Source: Molanna angustata (Eukaryota > Arthropoda > Insecta > Trichoptera > Molannidae). Taken from it: a stretch of DNA of 64,000 nt. The translations under genes and the position numbers were made by a program. The notes below the pieces were generated by a model, which was given only the letters and a program-made list of their open reading frames with translations, ran no database searches and had not been told where the DNA came from. Shown piece after piece: positions 12,016-22,799 of this stretch. The stretch's first letter is position 1; every line of letters starts with the position of its first letter. The stretch is taken from the NCBI GenBank assembly GCA_963576475.1, contig OY754981.1:19062570-19126569 (forward strand), in the 5' to 3' direction.

Positions 12016-12231
12016 ATCAATTATATTAAATTACTTCAAATAAGAAAAAAAATCAATTTTCATTTTTTTCCATACATAAAAATACTTAACCACTGTGTTT
12101 CACTCAAAGAGCATTTAGAGATGGTTTTTGAGCGAAACGCTGTGGTCAAGTATATTATTTATAGGTGGAAAATAGTAATGAATAGAATTTTTTAAATAAT
12201 TACTTATTTTATGTAATTTAATATAATTGAT
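12016..12231. mobile_element. Foldback element (ATCAATTATATTAAATTAC ends) just upstream of the gene
   Basis: The left end ATCAATTATATTAAATTAC is matched by the reverse complement of the right end GTAATTTAATATAATTGAT. Near the loop the arms pair again: ATACTTAACCACTGTGTTTC with GAAACGCTGTGGTCAAGTAT. The whole can fold into a ~90-bp-arm hairpin. It lies about 200 bases upstream of the putative core promoter at 12421. Confidence 0.6.
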
Positions 12232-12420
12232 AGTGGAATTCCATCAAAGTAGACAGTCGAAAAACAAGAAACAAGTTATTTAGTTGTTACAAAACTTGAA
12301 GTCATATTTAGGTAATTGTAGTAAAAAAGAAGTATTTTAGTGTTATTATTGTAATATATTATTATCATTGTAATTTTAACAAGTTGGTACACTTTCGATA
12401 AACAAAACAGCTGTTACAAC

Positions 12421-12450
12421 TATATATTAACACGTGATTTAGACAGTTTA
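12421..12450 (+). promoter_or_regulatory. Putative core promoter: TATA-like, E-box, initiator
   Basis: TATATATTA starts at 12421, the palindromic E-box CACGTG lies at 12431-12436, and an insect initiator-like ACAGTTT lies at 12443-12449, about 24 bases after the TATA. This is 110 bases upstream of the start codon. TATA-like runs are common in such AT-rich DNA, so the call rests on the spacing and the exon that follows. Confidence 0.35.
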
Positions 12451-12668
12451 AAGTGTGAACAAAGAAGAATTATTTAAAGTACAAGACTTTTTGAGTTTTA
12501 AATTAAAAGTGATAATATTTCATAGAAAAAGTGATAAGATTGGATCAAAAATCTCAAGATGTATACAATGCCACCTGGTGGAACATATCACACCCAACTT
12601 CACTTCAATGCGTCTTCAGCTGCATTCACACCATTTGTTCCATCTCATGCTCTTGGAAATTATTGGAT
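12445..12668 (+). CDS. First coding exon of an unrecognised + strand gene (5'UTR plus 36 codons)
   Basis: The coding part is 12559-12668. It begins MYTMPPGGTYHTQ and continues through LHFNASSAAF, TPFVPSHAL and GNYW, then two bases (AT) before the donor GTAAGA at 12669. An in-frame TAA lies eight codons before the ATG (12535-12537), so this ATG is the start unless a spliced 5' exon joins inside; ATTTCATAG near 12520 could serve as such an acceptor. The two leftover bases fit the exon at 13600, which begins with one base, giving ATG (Met) across the junction. The peptide is rich in Pro, Ser, Ala and aromatic residues, like a disordered N-terminus. I see no signal peptide and do not recognise the family. 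The gene continues beyond what I could find. Confidence 0.7.
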
Positions 12669-13599
12669 GTAAGAAAAATATATTTTCACTAACATAACTT
12701 TACTCTTTCATTTATTTTAAAAATATTACTGAAGAGTGACATTAATTGCGTTAAATTATTCACTGCAAAAAGTAGTTCTGATTATAACAAAAGAAAATTT
12801 ACTCATATCCGTTTAGCATTTAAAACATAAAATAACTTTTTTATTACAAATATATCTATGAACAAGGATGAACAAGGCTTTGCTAAAAAAATCAAACACT
12901 GTTAGTATCCCTATCCTGTTCAGCAGAGCAACTCGCCTTTTAGTCATCCATATTAAATTTTGTCCATTGTCTGAGTAAAATATAGGTATATTCAAATGAC
13001 AATAAAGAAATTATTTGCTTATTTTAGGGAACGTAGGAAGATGTATATGTACTTGTTTAACAAGGACATATCCATTAAAAAAAATAAAGAAAAAAAAAAA
13101 ATCACGGTTCCTAGTTTCACGATATACAAATATAATTTTATAACATTAAATTTCAAATTCCATGACGTAAGTTATTATAGATTAATAAATTTAAATTCAC
13201 ACAGCAATTAATTATATAACCTACAAATATTTTTTTTATGCGATAAATTATTTTAATTGTGTTTTATTTTCCTATCAAGTGTAAGATGGTTAGTTAAAAA
13301 AGTTTCAATATATGTTTCGGCAAACGTTGATCATTTATTAGGGTATATGTAATTTGTGATCAAATGAAATTCAACTTAAAAAATTCAATATTATGTGTCG
13401 TTGTATTCAGATATTTTTATTCTTGTTTAGGGATCGTTGCGATGTTCGCTATTTTATTTAGTTAGAATATTTTAAAGAGAAAGTGAAAGAGATTTTAATT
13501 AAATATTTTAGCCATTTAACAATAACAATAAACTAGACATATCAATAAATAATGAGTCATAAAAAAAAAATTAAAGTCAAAATTTCTATTTTTTTACAG
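12669..13599 (+). other. Intron 1 of the + strand gene
   Basis: It runs from donor GTAAGA (12669) to the acceptor TTTCTATTTTTTTACAG (ends 13599). It holds AT-rich sequence and, at 13018-13076, a SINE-A tail. The 60-71 codon frames in it show no sign of being genes. Confidence 0.6.
13018..13076 (+). mobile_element. SINE family A, 3' tail only
   Basis: It has only the shared tail: 'agggaacgtaggaagatg', 'tatatgtacttgtttaac', 'aaggacatatccatt', then A-rich. The tRNA-like head is missing. Confidence 0.75.
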
Positions 13600-13647
13600 G
13601 AAGCCATCGATAGATGAGGTCGGAAACCCAACGTCTGTAAACGCGCG
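13600..13647 (+). CDS. Second coding exon (48 nt) of the same gene
   Basis: A pyrimidine-rich tract and ACAG precede it and GTGAGT follows directly. Read in the phase set by exon 1, it completes a Met codon, then encodes KPSIDEVGNPTSVNA and ends with two bases CG. The other two frames: one contains TGA, the other is not needed. At 48 nt with the same phase on both sides, it could be skipped without shifting the frame, so alternative use is possible. It is clearly richer in CpG and GC than its surroundings. I found no certain next exon; the best phase-compatible candidate is 38799. Confidence 0.65.
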
Positions 13648-14590
13648 GTGAGTTTATAATTATTTGTTTTGTTTAGTATTATAGATAAATTGTTTCTTTT
13701 ATTTTCGATTCTAAATAAACAAAGAAAGAGTCTTAACCATAATATTTATGAATTCAATTCAGTCACCTTCTATTAACCTACCTACATTCTTATCAGATTT
13801 TAAAAATTGAATAATAAATTATAACGTTTTCTATATGAAAATTATAACTGATCTTCATTAGTACTTTGATTTTAAAATACTCATTCATCTTTTGTTATGA
13901 TTTTTGAATAAAATAAAAAGAAAATCTACAGAACTAGTATATCACGACTAATATTATAAACATAATTATTGATTGTCACTTCGTATGACGCTGTCACTAA
14001 TTCGATAACACTGTATTTTCAAATATTCACACTGATTATATCGTTACGAAGTGTTTTTTTTTTTCGTGAAACATGCAGTAAAATAAAAAGACTACCTACA
14101 ATAGTAAAATAATATGAACCCGACTAATCTAAATAATGTGAGGTTCAATAAAAAATCAGCCATGTATTAATAAATATATGAAATTTAATATCAAGAAGAA
14201 AATCTTTTGTTTTCAGCTTAGAAAACATTGTTAAAGAAAAAAAAAAGAATTTAAAGTTTTTTTTTTAAATGAATGTATCATTTTCATTTTATACAAACAA
14301 AAAGTATATAAAATTAAAATATTCAAGAGACCTTTTTTATATTACTGTTTTTTTATGATATATGATTTTTTAGTATAAATGATTTATCAATCAACTATAT
14401 TTGATTTTTTATAAAAAAAATGTTGTGACGATAGTCACATATTTTATTTATTCATAAGTGTAGCAAATCTTTACTTTATTTTTGCATACATACCTAAATT
14501 AAAATACGATTTTTAGTTCATTTCATTGCATAGTTTTGAATGAGCTCCACTAATATAATTCATGGGTGATATAATAGGTATGTTGTTGCG

Positions 14591-14779
14591 CTATAGATTT
14601 ACCCCAAAATCCCAAAAGATCGCATAGATTATTTGGACACTTGGTGCGTCATATCCGTTGTAGGTACACCCTTTCACATCCCCCATATATGAGGAAAAGT
14701 GTTCTCTCGACGACTCTAATTGAGGATTATTGAACAACTGACCGGGACTGAGGGTGATATGGGAACCTTCTTCATCCAT
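14591..14779 (-). CDS. Coding-like 62-codon frame, unrecognised
   Basis: It starts MDEEGSHITLSPGQLF and continues NNPQLESSREHFSSYMGDVKG, CTYNGYDAPSVQ, IIYAIFWDFGVNL. Its amino-acid use is balanced, unlike the K/N/I/F-rich chance frames around it. A possible donor (GGG|GTAAAT) lies near its end, and a possible acceptor (CTACATAG) just before the ATG. I know no homologue. It could be an exon of a gene on the other strand, a transposon relic, or chance. Confidence 0.25.
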   Translation of the reverse strand: MDEEGSHITLSPGQLFNNPQLESSREHFSSYMGDVKGCTYNGYDAPSVQIIYAIFWDFGVNL

Positions 14780-15034
14780 ATATACCTATGTAGTATGATT
14801 ATTATTGGAATTATATTGGTAGTCATTTTGACTTTTATGCCTTTCTTCGTGTAACAAGAGATATTTATGAATTTGTTTTATACTATTTGATATAAAGTTT
14901 TATTTTTATACAAAAATTATTTTTACTTGCCACTTGTGTGTTATTTGGATTTTTTACATTAATTTGAATTTTCCAGTTGAAAGCGTTTTTTTTACAACAT
15001 CTCCATGCATATCGAATATTTTAATACTTGCATA

Positions 15035-15240
15035 TTAGCAAACATTGGATTTTTTCCTTGTCGGGAGTCAATGATCACGTTAATGAGCTAATTAAAAATT
15101 ACTGGAGGGACACAGTGTAGGCGGATGACCTTGGACACGGAAATGAATGAATGAATGAGCTAATGACAGGTCTTGGTTTTCCTATAATATTCCAACTTCG
15201 TCTCTATTGAGATGTTTAAAATTTGTCACAAAAAAATAAA
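15035..15240. mobile_element. Rearranged family D fragments around a LINE-like tail
   Basis: Left: CAAACATTGGATTTTTTCC and TGTCGGGAGTCAATGATCACG (family D flank). Right: TCCAACTTCGTCTCTATTGA (family D arm). Between them is 'GTGTAGGCGGATGACCTTGG' followed by (AATG)n, which looks like the 3' end of a non-LTR element inserted into the repeat. Confidence 0.5.
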
Positions 15241-15350
15241 TTCATGTATCGTGTAGCTCTATTATAAACGAATTACAAAACTGACAATTCGACCCTTTTC
15301 AAAAGAGTACTTTATATTTTATTATACTGTTTCATACACATCGTATAATT

Positions 15351-16020
15351 CAGTGGTCCCCAACCTTTTTGTCGCCGCGGACCGGTCAGCGTTTGATAAT
15401 TTCACCGCGACCCACTGAGGGTAGGGGGGATTACATTGGGGGGGGGGGTCACATTGAATGTAGATTTTTTAAATTTTACTATGTTATAAGGAAATATTAT
15501 TTTACACAAAATTATAAAAATTAAAAATAAACAGTAAAGAAAATGTATTAAAAATAAACAATAAACATAAAATAATAAATTGTGGTTCCTCACCATAAAG
15601 ATCAAGGTATATGGGGAGAAATGAAATATTATAAAAAATATAATATTTTTTATTTTTAAAAGAATGATAAAAAATTACGATTGAGTTACATAAGTTGTAG
15701 TGATAAAATAAAGTAGTAAAGAAAATAGAAAATACAATGTTTGTGGGGAAAATAAAGAAAAAAAAAATAAAAATGAAGGATTATTCCAGACGTTTGAGAT
15801 GATTTTTTTTGATTCATGTGTTATTTTCTTTATTTTTAAGGCTCAACAGGAAGGTTGAAAGAATTTTTCTTGTTGTTGTCAAGAAAGAGAAAATTAATAA
15901 TTATTTTAAGATTGAGATTTTTTCAAAAAATTATTTTGATTTTTAAGCAGGCGGCGCGGCCCAGTACCATTTGGTCCACGGCCCGGTACCGGGCCGCGGC
16001 CCATAGGTTGGGGACCACTG
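15351..16020. mobile_element. Non-autonomous hAT transposon with intact ends and 8-bp target duplication
   Basis: The ends are perfect over 16 bases: CAGTGGTCCCCAACCT on the left and its complement AGGTTGGGGACCACTG on the right. Both are followed inward by GC-rich subterminal sequence (CCGCGGACCGG; CGGCCCGGTACCGGGCCGCG). An exact 8-bp duplication, GTATAATT, lies at 15343-15350 and 16021-16028, which is diagnostic of hAT insertion. The 670-bp interior is AT-rich with a G run near 15438 and has no transposase. From memory the CAGTGGTCCCCAACC start and CGGCCCGGTACCGGGCCG motif are typical of Charlie/OposCharlie-type hAT elements. Confidence 0.93.
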
Positions 16021-16116
16021 GTATAATTCACTGAATTATCAATACCCTGTTTTTAAAAAAAATTAAAACTATTTTTAAAAACAACTTTGTTTCGTCGAGC
16101 AACAAAAAATACTTGA

Positions 16117-16300
16117 TATCTGTTCTATTAATATTTATTTGATTATTGGCGCGTTTCGTGCAAGGCACATTGTCAGAATAAAACTCTACAAGACTACAAG
16201 ATATAACCCGTAGTGTCAGTGTTGTAGGTTATTATTCTGACGATGTGTCTTGCACGAAACGCGTCAATAATCAAATAAATTTCAATAGAACAAATACCAA
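16117..16300. mobile_element. Foldback element, ~65-bp arms
   Basis: TGTTCTATTAATATTTATTT then GATTATTGGCGCGTTTCGTG then CAAGGCACATTGTCAGAATA pairs with the complement running from 16300 back to 16231, with only a few mismatches. The central ~45 bases are unpaired. No second copy was found in the window. Confidence 0.7.
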
Positions 16301-16589
16301 CAAATACCTTTATTTTGTATTTGTCATATATATCTACATACAATGGAGTTCTATCAAGAATTATTGTCGATCGACAAACTAAACATAGACAAAACTTAAT
16401 TACCAACATCTTTTGAATAATTCTGAAGGTCGATATAGTAATCGTTATAGTCGTTATTGTAATCATATTACTTTTCGACGTGAATATGTCTGAAAAATAG
16501 TGGAATCATTCAAAAACCTTTGTAGGTAATATGTGAAAACCAAAATTCAATGATATTTGTGGCTTGTATTTTCTCTTGATATTATTTAT

Positions 16590-16900
16590 TGTGCATGGTG
16601 TTCAAGACTCTTACACTAGGCATTTTCTCTGGAGACTAAAATATTGCCAATGGTGTTTGGTCACGTGCAGGCTAGTGGACACGTGGTCGGGACTTAGTCA
16701 GGTCTAACTATTCTACACATCCAAACTTCCTTGCCTAGTCTAGCTTGTCTTCCTTGCCCAGTCAAGCCTACCTTCATTGCCAGACGAAACCCCTCGCTCA
16801 TTTAGTCGGTAAACTAGTCCCCCCAAACCGAGTTGAATAAAAACACCATAGCGAACGTGGTGCAATAATAAACCAACTTATAATAATAGAAGGAGAAAAA
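16590..16900 (+). other. Possible solo LTR or retrotransposon end
   Basis: A less AT-rich block with GTTGAATAAAAACACCA (polyadenylation-signal-like), then GAACGTGGTGCAATAATAAA. That layout resembles the U3/R/U5 of insect LTR elements. I could not find paired TG..CA ends, a target duplication or a second copy. Confidence 0.2.
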
Positions 16901-16989
16901 ATCCAACCGTGGTACAACAGCTGATTTGCAAAATCGATAAAAGATATTGAATCGAGATGGTTTTATATTTCACTAGCCAGGCACCCAAA

Positions 16990-17765
16990 TTATATATTTT
17001 TTTATTTATTTTTTATTTAAGAAACACTCACAGAGAAATTGACATTAAAAAATACAAAATATATAAATACAAAATAACATGTAAAGTCAACTCTCCAATT
17101 ACGAGTGCCTGCAGCATGTTATATTAAAATACCTATGATAAGGTGGTAGGAGGAGAAAAAGGGGACAAATTCAAGGACCACAGTTGATTCTAGGATTGCT
17201 CTTGCGAATTTATTATAATATCTTTACTCACTTGCTTAAATTTTGCATATTTTAAATTAAAAATGTCCAAGTCAGTCAAAAGTCTATTGTAGTCATCACA
17301 AATTCTACGGATTATTTCATTCTTGCCAAGGTTTGTACGAAATGGTGAGATTGCAAATACATTATGTTGTCTACTATTAAACGATTGTACTCTAAAATTA
17401 ATTAATTCAAGTAAGTCGTCGTCTATTAAATTATGTAAGATTTTGTACAGAAATAAAATTCCACTGAGAGTTCTACGATCACTTAAAGAACCAATTTTAT
17501 AATGCATAGCGGCTATGTTGTAATTTAAAAACCTATTATATGTTCTATAATTTAAGAACTTTAAAAACTTGTTCTGAATCCGCTCTATACGAAGAATATG
17601 AATATTATAAGATGGACTCCATAGTATTGATCCAAATTCTAATATACTTCGTACAAAAGCTGTATATAGAACTTTAAGAACACATTCGTCTCTGAACGGT
17701 TTAGACACTCTAATAATAAAACCTAACATTTTATACGCTTTTGCTGTAATGTAATTAATGTATTA
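16990..17765 (-). pseudogene. 5'-truncated LINE: reverse transcriptase C-terminal region and 3'UTR
   Basis: On the minus strand the frame opens after a stop at 17763-17765 and runs YINYITAKAYKMLGFIIR into the 179-codon ORF ending at 17190. Recognisable parts are KAYKMLGFI, LYTAFVRSILEFGSILWSP, 'RIERIQNKFLKFL', and further on RRTLSGILFLYKILH. This is the region after the YxDD palm of Jockey/CR1-like LINE polymerases (thumb and C-terminal helices). The catalytic core and endonuclease are absent, typical of a 5'-truncated insertion. 16990-17190 is the 3'UTR, ending in an A-rich tail in the minus reading. The frame is intact over 190 codons, so the insertion is younger than most LINE pieces here. 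Confidence 0.85.
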
Positions 17766-18580
17766 AATTATGTTAATTTGATTGACTTATTAAAAGATAG
17801 AAGATATAGTGTGTCTCGTTTTCTATTTTTTTTTATTATTTTACAATTCTTTATGTAAATGTTGTTACGAGTAATGGTGGCTGTCATAATTTTGCTATAA
17901 TTTGGTGAACGCATTTGAATTTTGAATGTTTGCGAATGTCATCGGTAATTATATATATAAAGATATCACTATTTCTTTATACAAGCGTCATCACATCAAA
18001 TTCGCAGTCGTCCAAACCTAACTTTTTTCATTTTTTTTCTATACGTATTCCATTATTTCATCGTATATATTATTATCATAATTATATTATACCAACTGTG
18101 TTTAGATATTATGCTAAAAAAATACGAAAACCCGTACGAACGTCAAATGGTCAGTCATGAACAAAAATTACCTACCAGCGACATCTATCATAACTATCAA
18201 ATTTAACTATAACTACTGATTTTCGGCTGGTTACTTTTCTGGCTATAGTTACCGTCAAAATGCGCAGTTAAATATTGTTAAAACCCATTTCTTTGGTATC
18301 CATTGGTAATGATAACTCTAACTTTAACTATAACTAAGGTTAAAAAAAACCCACCCTTATACAGAAAACCATCATGAATGTTAGAATAAACTGGCGTTCT
18401 TATCTCTCTGCCTATTCCGTGAGGCACAAGGTTTGATGGTAAATACGTATGTATAGACATTATTAATTTAGAGACGTAATTTAAAGATGAAAAAAAAGGA
18501 ACATAAAGAAACATAAAAATTCTAATTATGTTTCTTTGACGTTTTTTGCTTCTTCTTTAATGCGAAATGAGATTACAGGA
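17766..18580. other. No gene seen
   Basis: AT-rich. Around 18190-18330 there are several TAACTATAACTA-type runs that may belong to a decayed repeat; I could not fix its ends. Confidence 0.4.
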
Positions 18581-18589
18581 ATTTCCTCG

Positions 18590-18800
18590 GGTTGTATAAG
18601 AGAGAAAGAGAGGTGCTAATGATATTTTCTGTTGGGCGGATTCTGTGTGAAAGTGGGCGGTGATATCGGCAAAGACATTAGGCTAAACACGCCCATCTCT
18701 GATGTAGGCGGATCGCGGTGTACTGCCGCCGTATGAAAGGGACGGAATTGAATACCTTTTGGAGAGAAATGAACGAGACAAGACGAGGATTGTTGGTGTT
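18590..18800. other. GC-richer patch of unknown role
   Basis: It holds GGGCGGATTCTG, GGGCGGTGATATCGGC, CACGCCC and GGCGGATCGCGG within an AT-rich region. No frame, splice signal or repeat partner was found. It might be a regulatory element, which cannot be decided here. Confidence 0.25.
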
Positions 18801-19086
18801 TGACTGACTCTCCTATTAGACGTTAAAATATATTTATCTGCAGATACTGGGTACTATCTGCCTTTTATAGACCTAATGTGAATTTTGTTGCGTTATATAT
18901 CCGAGGAAATTTTTATTTTATATTAACTCCATTCACAAAGCGTTAAATTGATTTCTTACGAGTACCTTTACTAAGATAATATGTTCTTAGATACCATAAA
19001 TTATAAATCTTATGGATCTTTTAATTGATAATTAATAAATTATCACAATTTTGAATATATCTCTTATAAGATTTTATTACTATAAT

Positions 19087-19389
19087 ACCTCATAATAGTA
19101 AAAGCCACGCCCTCCTCCACCCGCTCCACATATGGGGACTGAAAACGGCCCCTTCGCAGAACGCTAGTAAGAATGAAAAAGAATGCATGGCACGAAGAGT
19201 AGCTCTAAAAGCTCCTCTAGACTCGTGGTCTCGGCAAAATTGTGTAAAAAATAACAATCAACGTCGGTGAAGATAATATTCACAGACATGGATTGTCGCG
19301 AGAGTACTTCAAGCCTATGAATGTAAAACTGGGCATCAGAGAGTTGACCAAGGACACTCTGGAATTTCATTTTTCACCTCATAATAGTA
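19087..19389 (-). mobile_element. Retroposed insert flanked by 14-bp target duplications
   Basis: ACCTCATAATAGTA occurs exactly at 19087-19100 and 19376-19389. Between them lie about 275 bases unlike the surroundings. In the minus reading the insert holds a 68-codon frame (MKFQSVLGQLSDAQ...) and then TTCTGCGAAGGGGCCGTT, AGTCCCCATATG and GAGCGGGTGGAGGAGGG. The last part matches 40295-40350 (TTTTGCAAGGGGCCGTTA, AGTCCCCATAAG, GAACGGGTGGTGGTGGG), so it is a repeat family rather than a one-off processed gene. Long direct duplications fit LINE-driven retroposition. Source RNA unknown. Confidence 0.6.
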
Positions 19390-19454
19390 ATAATAATAAT
19401 AACAATGGAAACAAGAAAAAGTAACAATAGACTTAATTATATTATCATCTATAG

Positions 19455-19640
19455 GCACCATACCAAAGTAGAGGTCGGCCAAAGGAAAGTTGGCATGATC
19501 ACGTAAATGGAATTTTGAAAGATGGAGACGTTAGAAGTAAGAATAACGGAAGAACGTGTATTTAACGATGCATGAACGTGAATGAAGCTAGAATTTGGCA
19601 TTAGGTTCTCTCTGCCTACCTAAAAAATACCTCATATGCT
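19455..19640 (+). pseudogene. RTE-type LINE 3' fragment
   Basis: Conceptual reading: RGRPKESWHDHVNGILKDGD, VRSKNNGRTCI, stop, RCMNVNEA, then a broken LSAY. This is the same C-terminus as at 45504, 48075 and 25600 (GRPRKGWHDHVNDI, RRCMNVDEA, SAYPVRDM). Confidence 0.7.
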
Positions 19641-20099
19641 CATTGCAAACAGAGTTCATTTAATACTCGTATAAGCTTAAGTTAGGTGATATGAACATTA
19701 AAAATCACACCTCAATTATTCAATCAGAAGTGAGAAAGGTATCAGGACTTTGACTGAAGTAGACAAAACATACATAATAATGGCTTCAGCACTCTATTAA
19801 AATGATGTAACGATCATAACCTTACCTAAAGCCACGCTTTCCATAGAAAACGATCACGTATTTACTTTGAACCCATCATTCATTCCCGAGACCATCAGAC
19901 CTTTGAAGGACGTGCTCACAATACCAATGCAGGACTCTCAGAACGAGACCAACCACGTCATAACAGAAATATTGGACGACATGCTCCAAGATGGATGGAT
20001 TCCTTGATCTATCAATAGTTTTTATATAAAAAAGGATATTTTTCTTAATTGTCCGCATAATATTATGTATTGGCCAAAAATAATGATTTACCAATTTTT

Positions 20100-20400
20100 A
20101 AGCATTTATTTATTTAAATCTACATTAACATACAAAAATAACAACAATACAATAGTGCAACAATAGTACAATTAAATTATTTTTATTTTTTATTTTATTT
20201 TATTTATTTTGGATATCCAACAGTACAGTAGAGCATAATGATATTAAAAACAATGAAAAAAAACAAGTAAATGTAGACTACGGTACATAGTAATAGGACA
20301 TCATATCAAGTAATTTTTAAAGCTTAACATACAATTTACGACAAATGAGAAAAAACAAAATTATAGGAACACACCTGAAACATACAAGGAATAGTACCGA
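20100..20400 (-). mobile_element. One or two LINE 3'UTR-like tails
   Basis: (TTTA)n at 20105-20116 followed by ACATACAAAAATAACAACAA-type sequence, and a second (TTTTA)n at 20190-20213 followed by GGATATCCAACAGTACAG. Such T-rich starts followed by complexity are how minus-strand 3'-truncated LINE tails appear elsewhere in the window. No coding part remains. Confidence 0.35.
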
Positions 20401-20869
20401 GAGGATTATATTCTAGAATCATAACATGGGATTCTAACGTACTTAAGGATCAACGAAGAAGGTGTTGCAACCATTATGAAACATAGATAATTTAGAATAT
20501 GTTGGCATTGACAATATGAATACAATTTATCAGTACCAACATCCAGTGGATAAGAACTATTCCATTAAGCAATGCTCGTGTCGGAATAGCTTTATATTCA
20601 TTTTAAATGACACAGTCCATACTTATCTATTACATAATTATAATATACATATATCACAATTTCAAATATATATAAATTATAATAACTATATAACTATTAT
20701 ACATTACAATTTATGAATATCTATCTAAACGGAAAACACAATAATTTATGAATATCTATCACGATAAGACTTCTTCTTCTTCTTTTTCTTACAACAAACA
20801 TTCAACTTATATCATTTGAAGAGTGCCTGCTAAAAAAATCAAAATAAATTTAAATTATATGGGATTAGA

Positions 20870-21050
20870 TGGGTCGGATTGGTGACAGTGTGAGCATCTC
20901 GCTGTTATTGTAACCCAGTGATGGCCTTCGAACCCCACCCTAGCTTCTCGACCGATTCCGTTCTCCTGTAGCACAAGTGCACAAGCATTAATGCTTAATT
21001 TGAGGTATTTAGGAAGATGTATTATATACTCGTTTGACAGTGACATTTTT
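20870..21050 (+). mobile_element. SINE family A, strongly diverged copy
   Basis: It keeps the family order: an A/B-box-like head (CCTTCGAACCCCACC), 'tcgaccgattccgttctcc', 'tagcacaag', 'gcattaatgcttaattt', AGGAAGATGTAT, CTCGTTTGACAGTGACAT. A duplication of 'gcacaag' is present in the body. Confidence 0.65.
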
Positions 21051-21219
21051 TTAAATTCCTATTAGATTTTTTAGATTTAGTTTCTTTCACATCTTGACAA
21101 TACCAAGATGCCTCTGCGAAAGCGTTCGGTCATAAAATTATAAAATTCTTTTTATAAATACTGTTTCTTAATATTGAATTGTATTTCATGGCATACTATA
21201 TTTCTTTTTATTTCTTTGT

Positions 21220-21490
21220 ACAGCCAAAACAATATATATTCCAAGGCTATATAGACTGTGGGGAGACACTCTGATATTTTTACCGACGATTTCTTGATTT
21301 TCACATCAAAAATTTTTAACATTTAAACTCATGACCTGTAAATATAGTAATCGTTGTGTTTGGGTTTTTGTATTTTGTTTTTAATTGTGTATAGTATATT
21401 GATATTATGGATATTATTATGTTTGTTATAAATTTTCTTTTATTTTAAAATTTCAAGTGGCGTAAATGTAAAGTAAATAAATAAATAAAA
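21220..21490 (+). mobile_element. Possible LINE 3'UTR with (AAAT)n tail
   Basis: AT-rich sequence ends in GTAAATAAATAAATAAAATA near 21474-21490, after a stretch with TTTGTTATAAATTTTC. Only the tail suggests a retrotransposon end. Confidence 0.25.
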
Positions 21491-22002
21491 TAAAAATTAA
21501 ATATATCCAATAATTAGACTAACCAAATCATGTATAAATATGTTGTTGAATAGTTAATTTAAGAGTTGAAGAGAGACGCTGAAGAGCGAGCGTAGTGGAG
21601 AAAGAGATGCATCGATATGCTGCCAACTAATCCCCAAGATTGAAATCGAAGAAGCAGATGTACAAAAGTTGCATTTTCTTTATAATTCCATGTTTTAAAA
21701 TGCTCTCCAAGTCTTTGGAGATGATATTGGTCTCACAGATACAGACTGACACACAATGAAAATCTGTCTCCTTCAGATAAAGAATCCAGGACTTTTGTCT
21801 CAGAAGGCAGATATCTATATTACTGAGCCACAAAGGTCGATAGGTAGATAGGAAGGCACCTCAAAGTACTATAACACCACGCTTCTTTTGTGAAAAATAG
21901 AAAAAAACCTCCTTATAATTCGTTGTCGAAACTAGATAGGGAACATTATAATCAAGTCCAAGGTCAGTTGACCAAACACACCCTATTTCGTCTATTATAG
22001 TA

Positions 22003-22200
22003 GTGGTGTGCCGAGTGCGCGCGTGGCACGTAGTACGGTCACGCGCATTCCGTTAGACGTGCCAATGTTTGTTGGCCCTCACCCGAGTCGGCGTCGCGGC
22101 GCTACACACAGGGCGTCGCCGTCGGCACGTAGGGGCGGGGCATTACACGTCTTCGGAATTACCGAGGTGATCGTACGAACTTATTGTCGAGTGTGATCCA
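22003..22200. other. CpG-rich island
   Basis: About 200 bases are packed with CG dinucleotides: GTGCCGAGTGCGCGCGTGGC, CGGCGTCGCGGCGC, CGTAGGGGCGGGGC. Both flanks are strongly AT-rich. It contains a GGGGCGGGG box. A 62-codon + frame (MPSARVARSTVTR...) is an Arg/Ala-rich by-product of the composition. It could be a promoter or first non-coding exon, or a GC-rich transposon end. I found no second copy. Confidence 0.4.
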
Positions 22201-22799
22201 TATACCATGTCGCACTATAGAAATATTATTTTAATTGATAGATGGAAAAGTATTTGTTTGGTTCAAATCTTGGTGTCCATTGAGTTTTTAGTTTGTAGAA
22301 AATATTTTTGACAAAAAAGCTTTGTTTTCTAAAACAAAATAACTTTTTTCTTAAAAACATATTAAGGAAAACACTGTACAATACATAACATTTTTATATA
22401 AACAATTTATTACTGTCTATTCTTTTTCATTTCACGTCAAGCAAGTGTTTTTTTATTAATAATTTTTGAATTCTCTTATCGATTAAAATATTTATAAGCT
22501 ATTTGAATTACACGTCTAAAATAAATTAAAGATATAAAGATCCCTATATATTATTTAAATGGCAGTACAGATATATATTTTAATTATAACTTTTTTTTAG
22601 TGAGGTTAAGTTTAAAATTATTACGAATGCATTTGGAAGTATATAGGAATATTATATTGAACAGAATTACTTCGAAAAAAGATTTTTTTTCTAACAAGAA
22701 CAAGTTTTGTTTAAATAACCAAAAGTCGCACAAAATACGGTAAATAAACAATTTTGAATTTATCTGTAATTATATTTTTCATGAAATGTTATCTTTACA

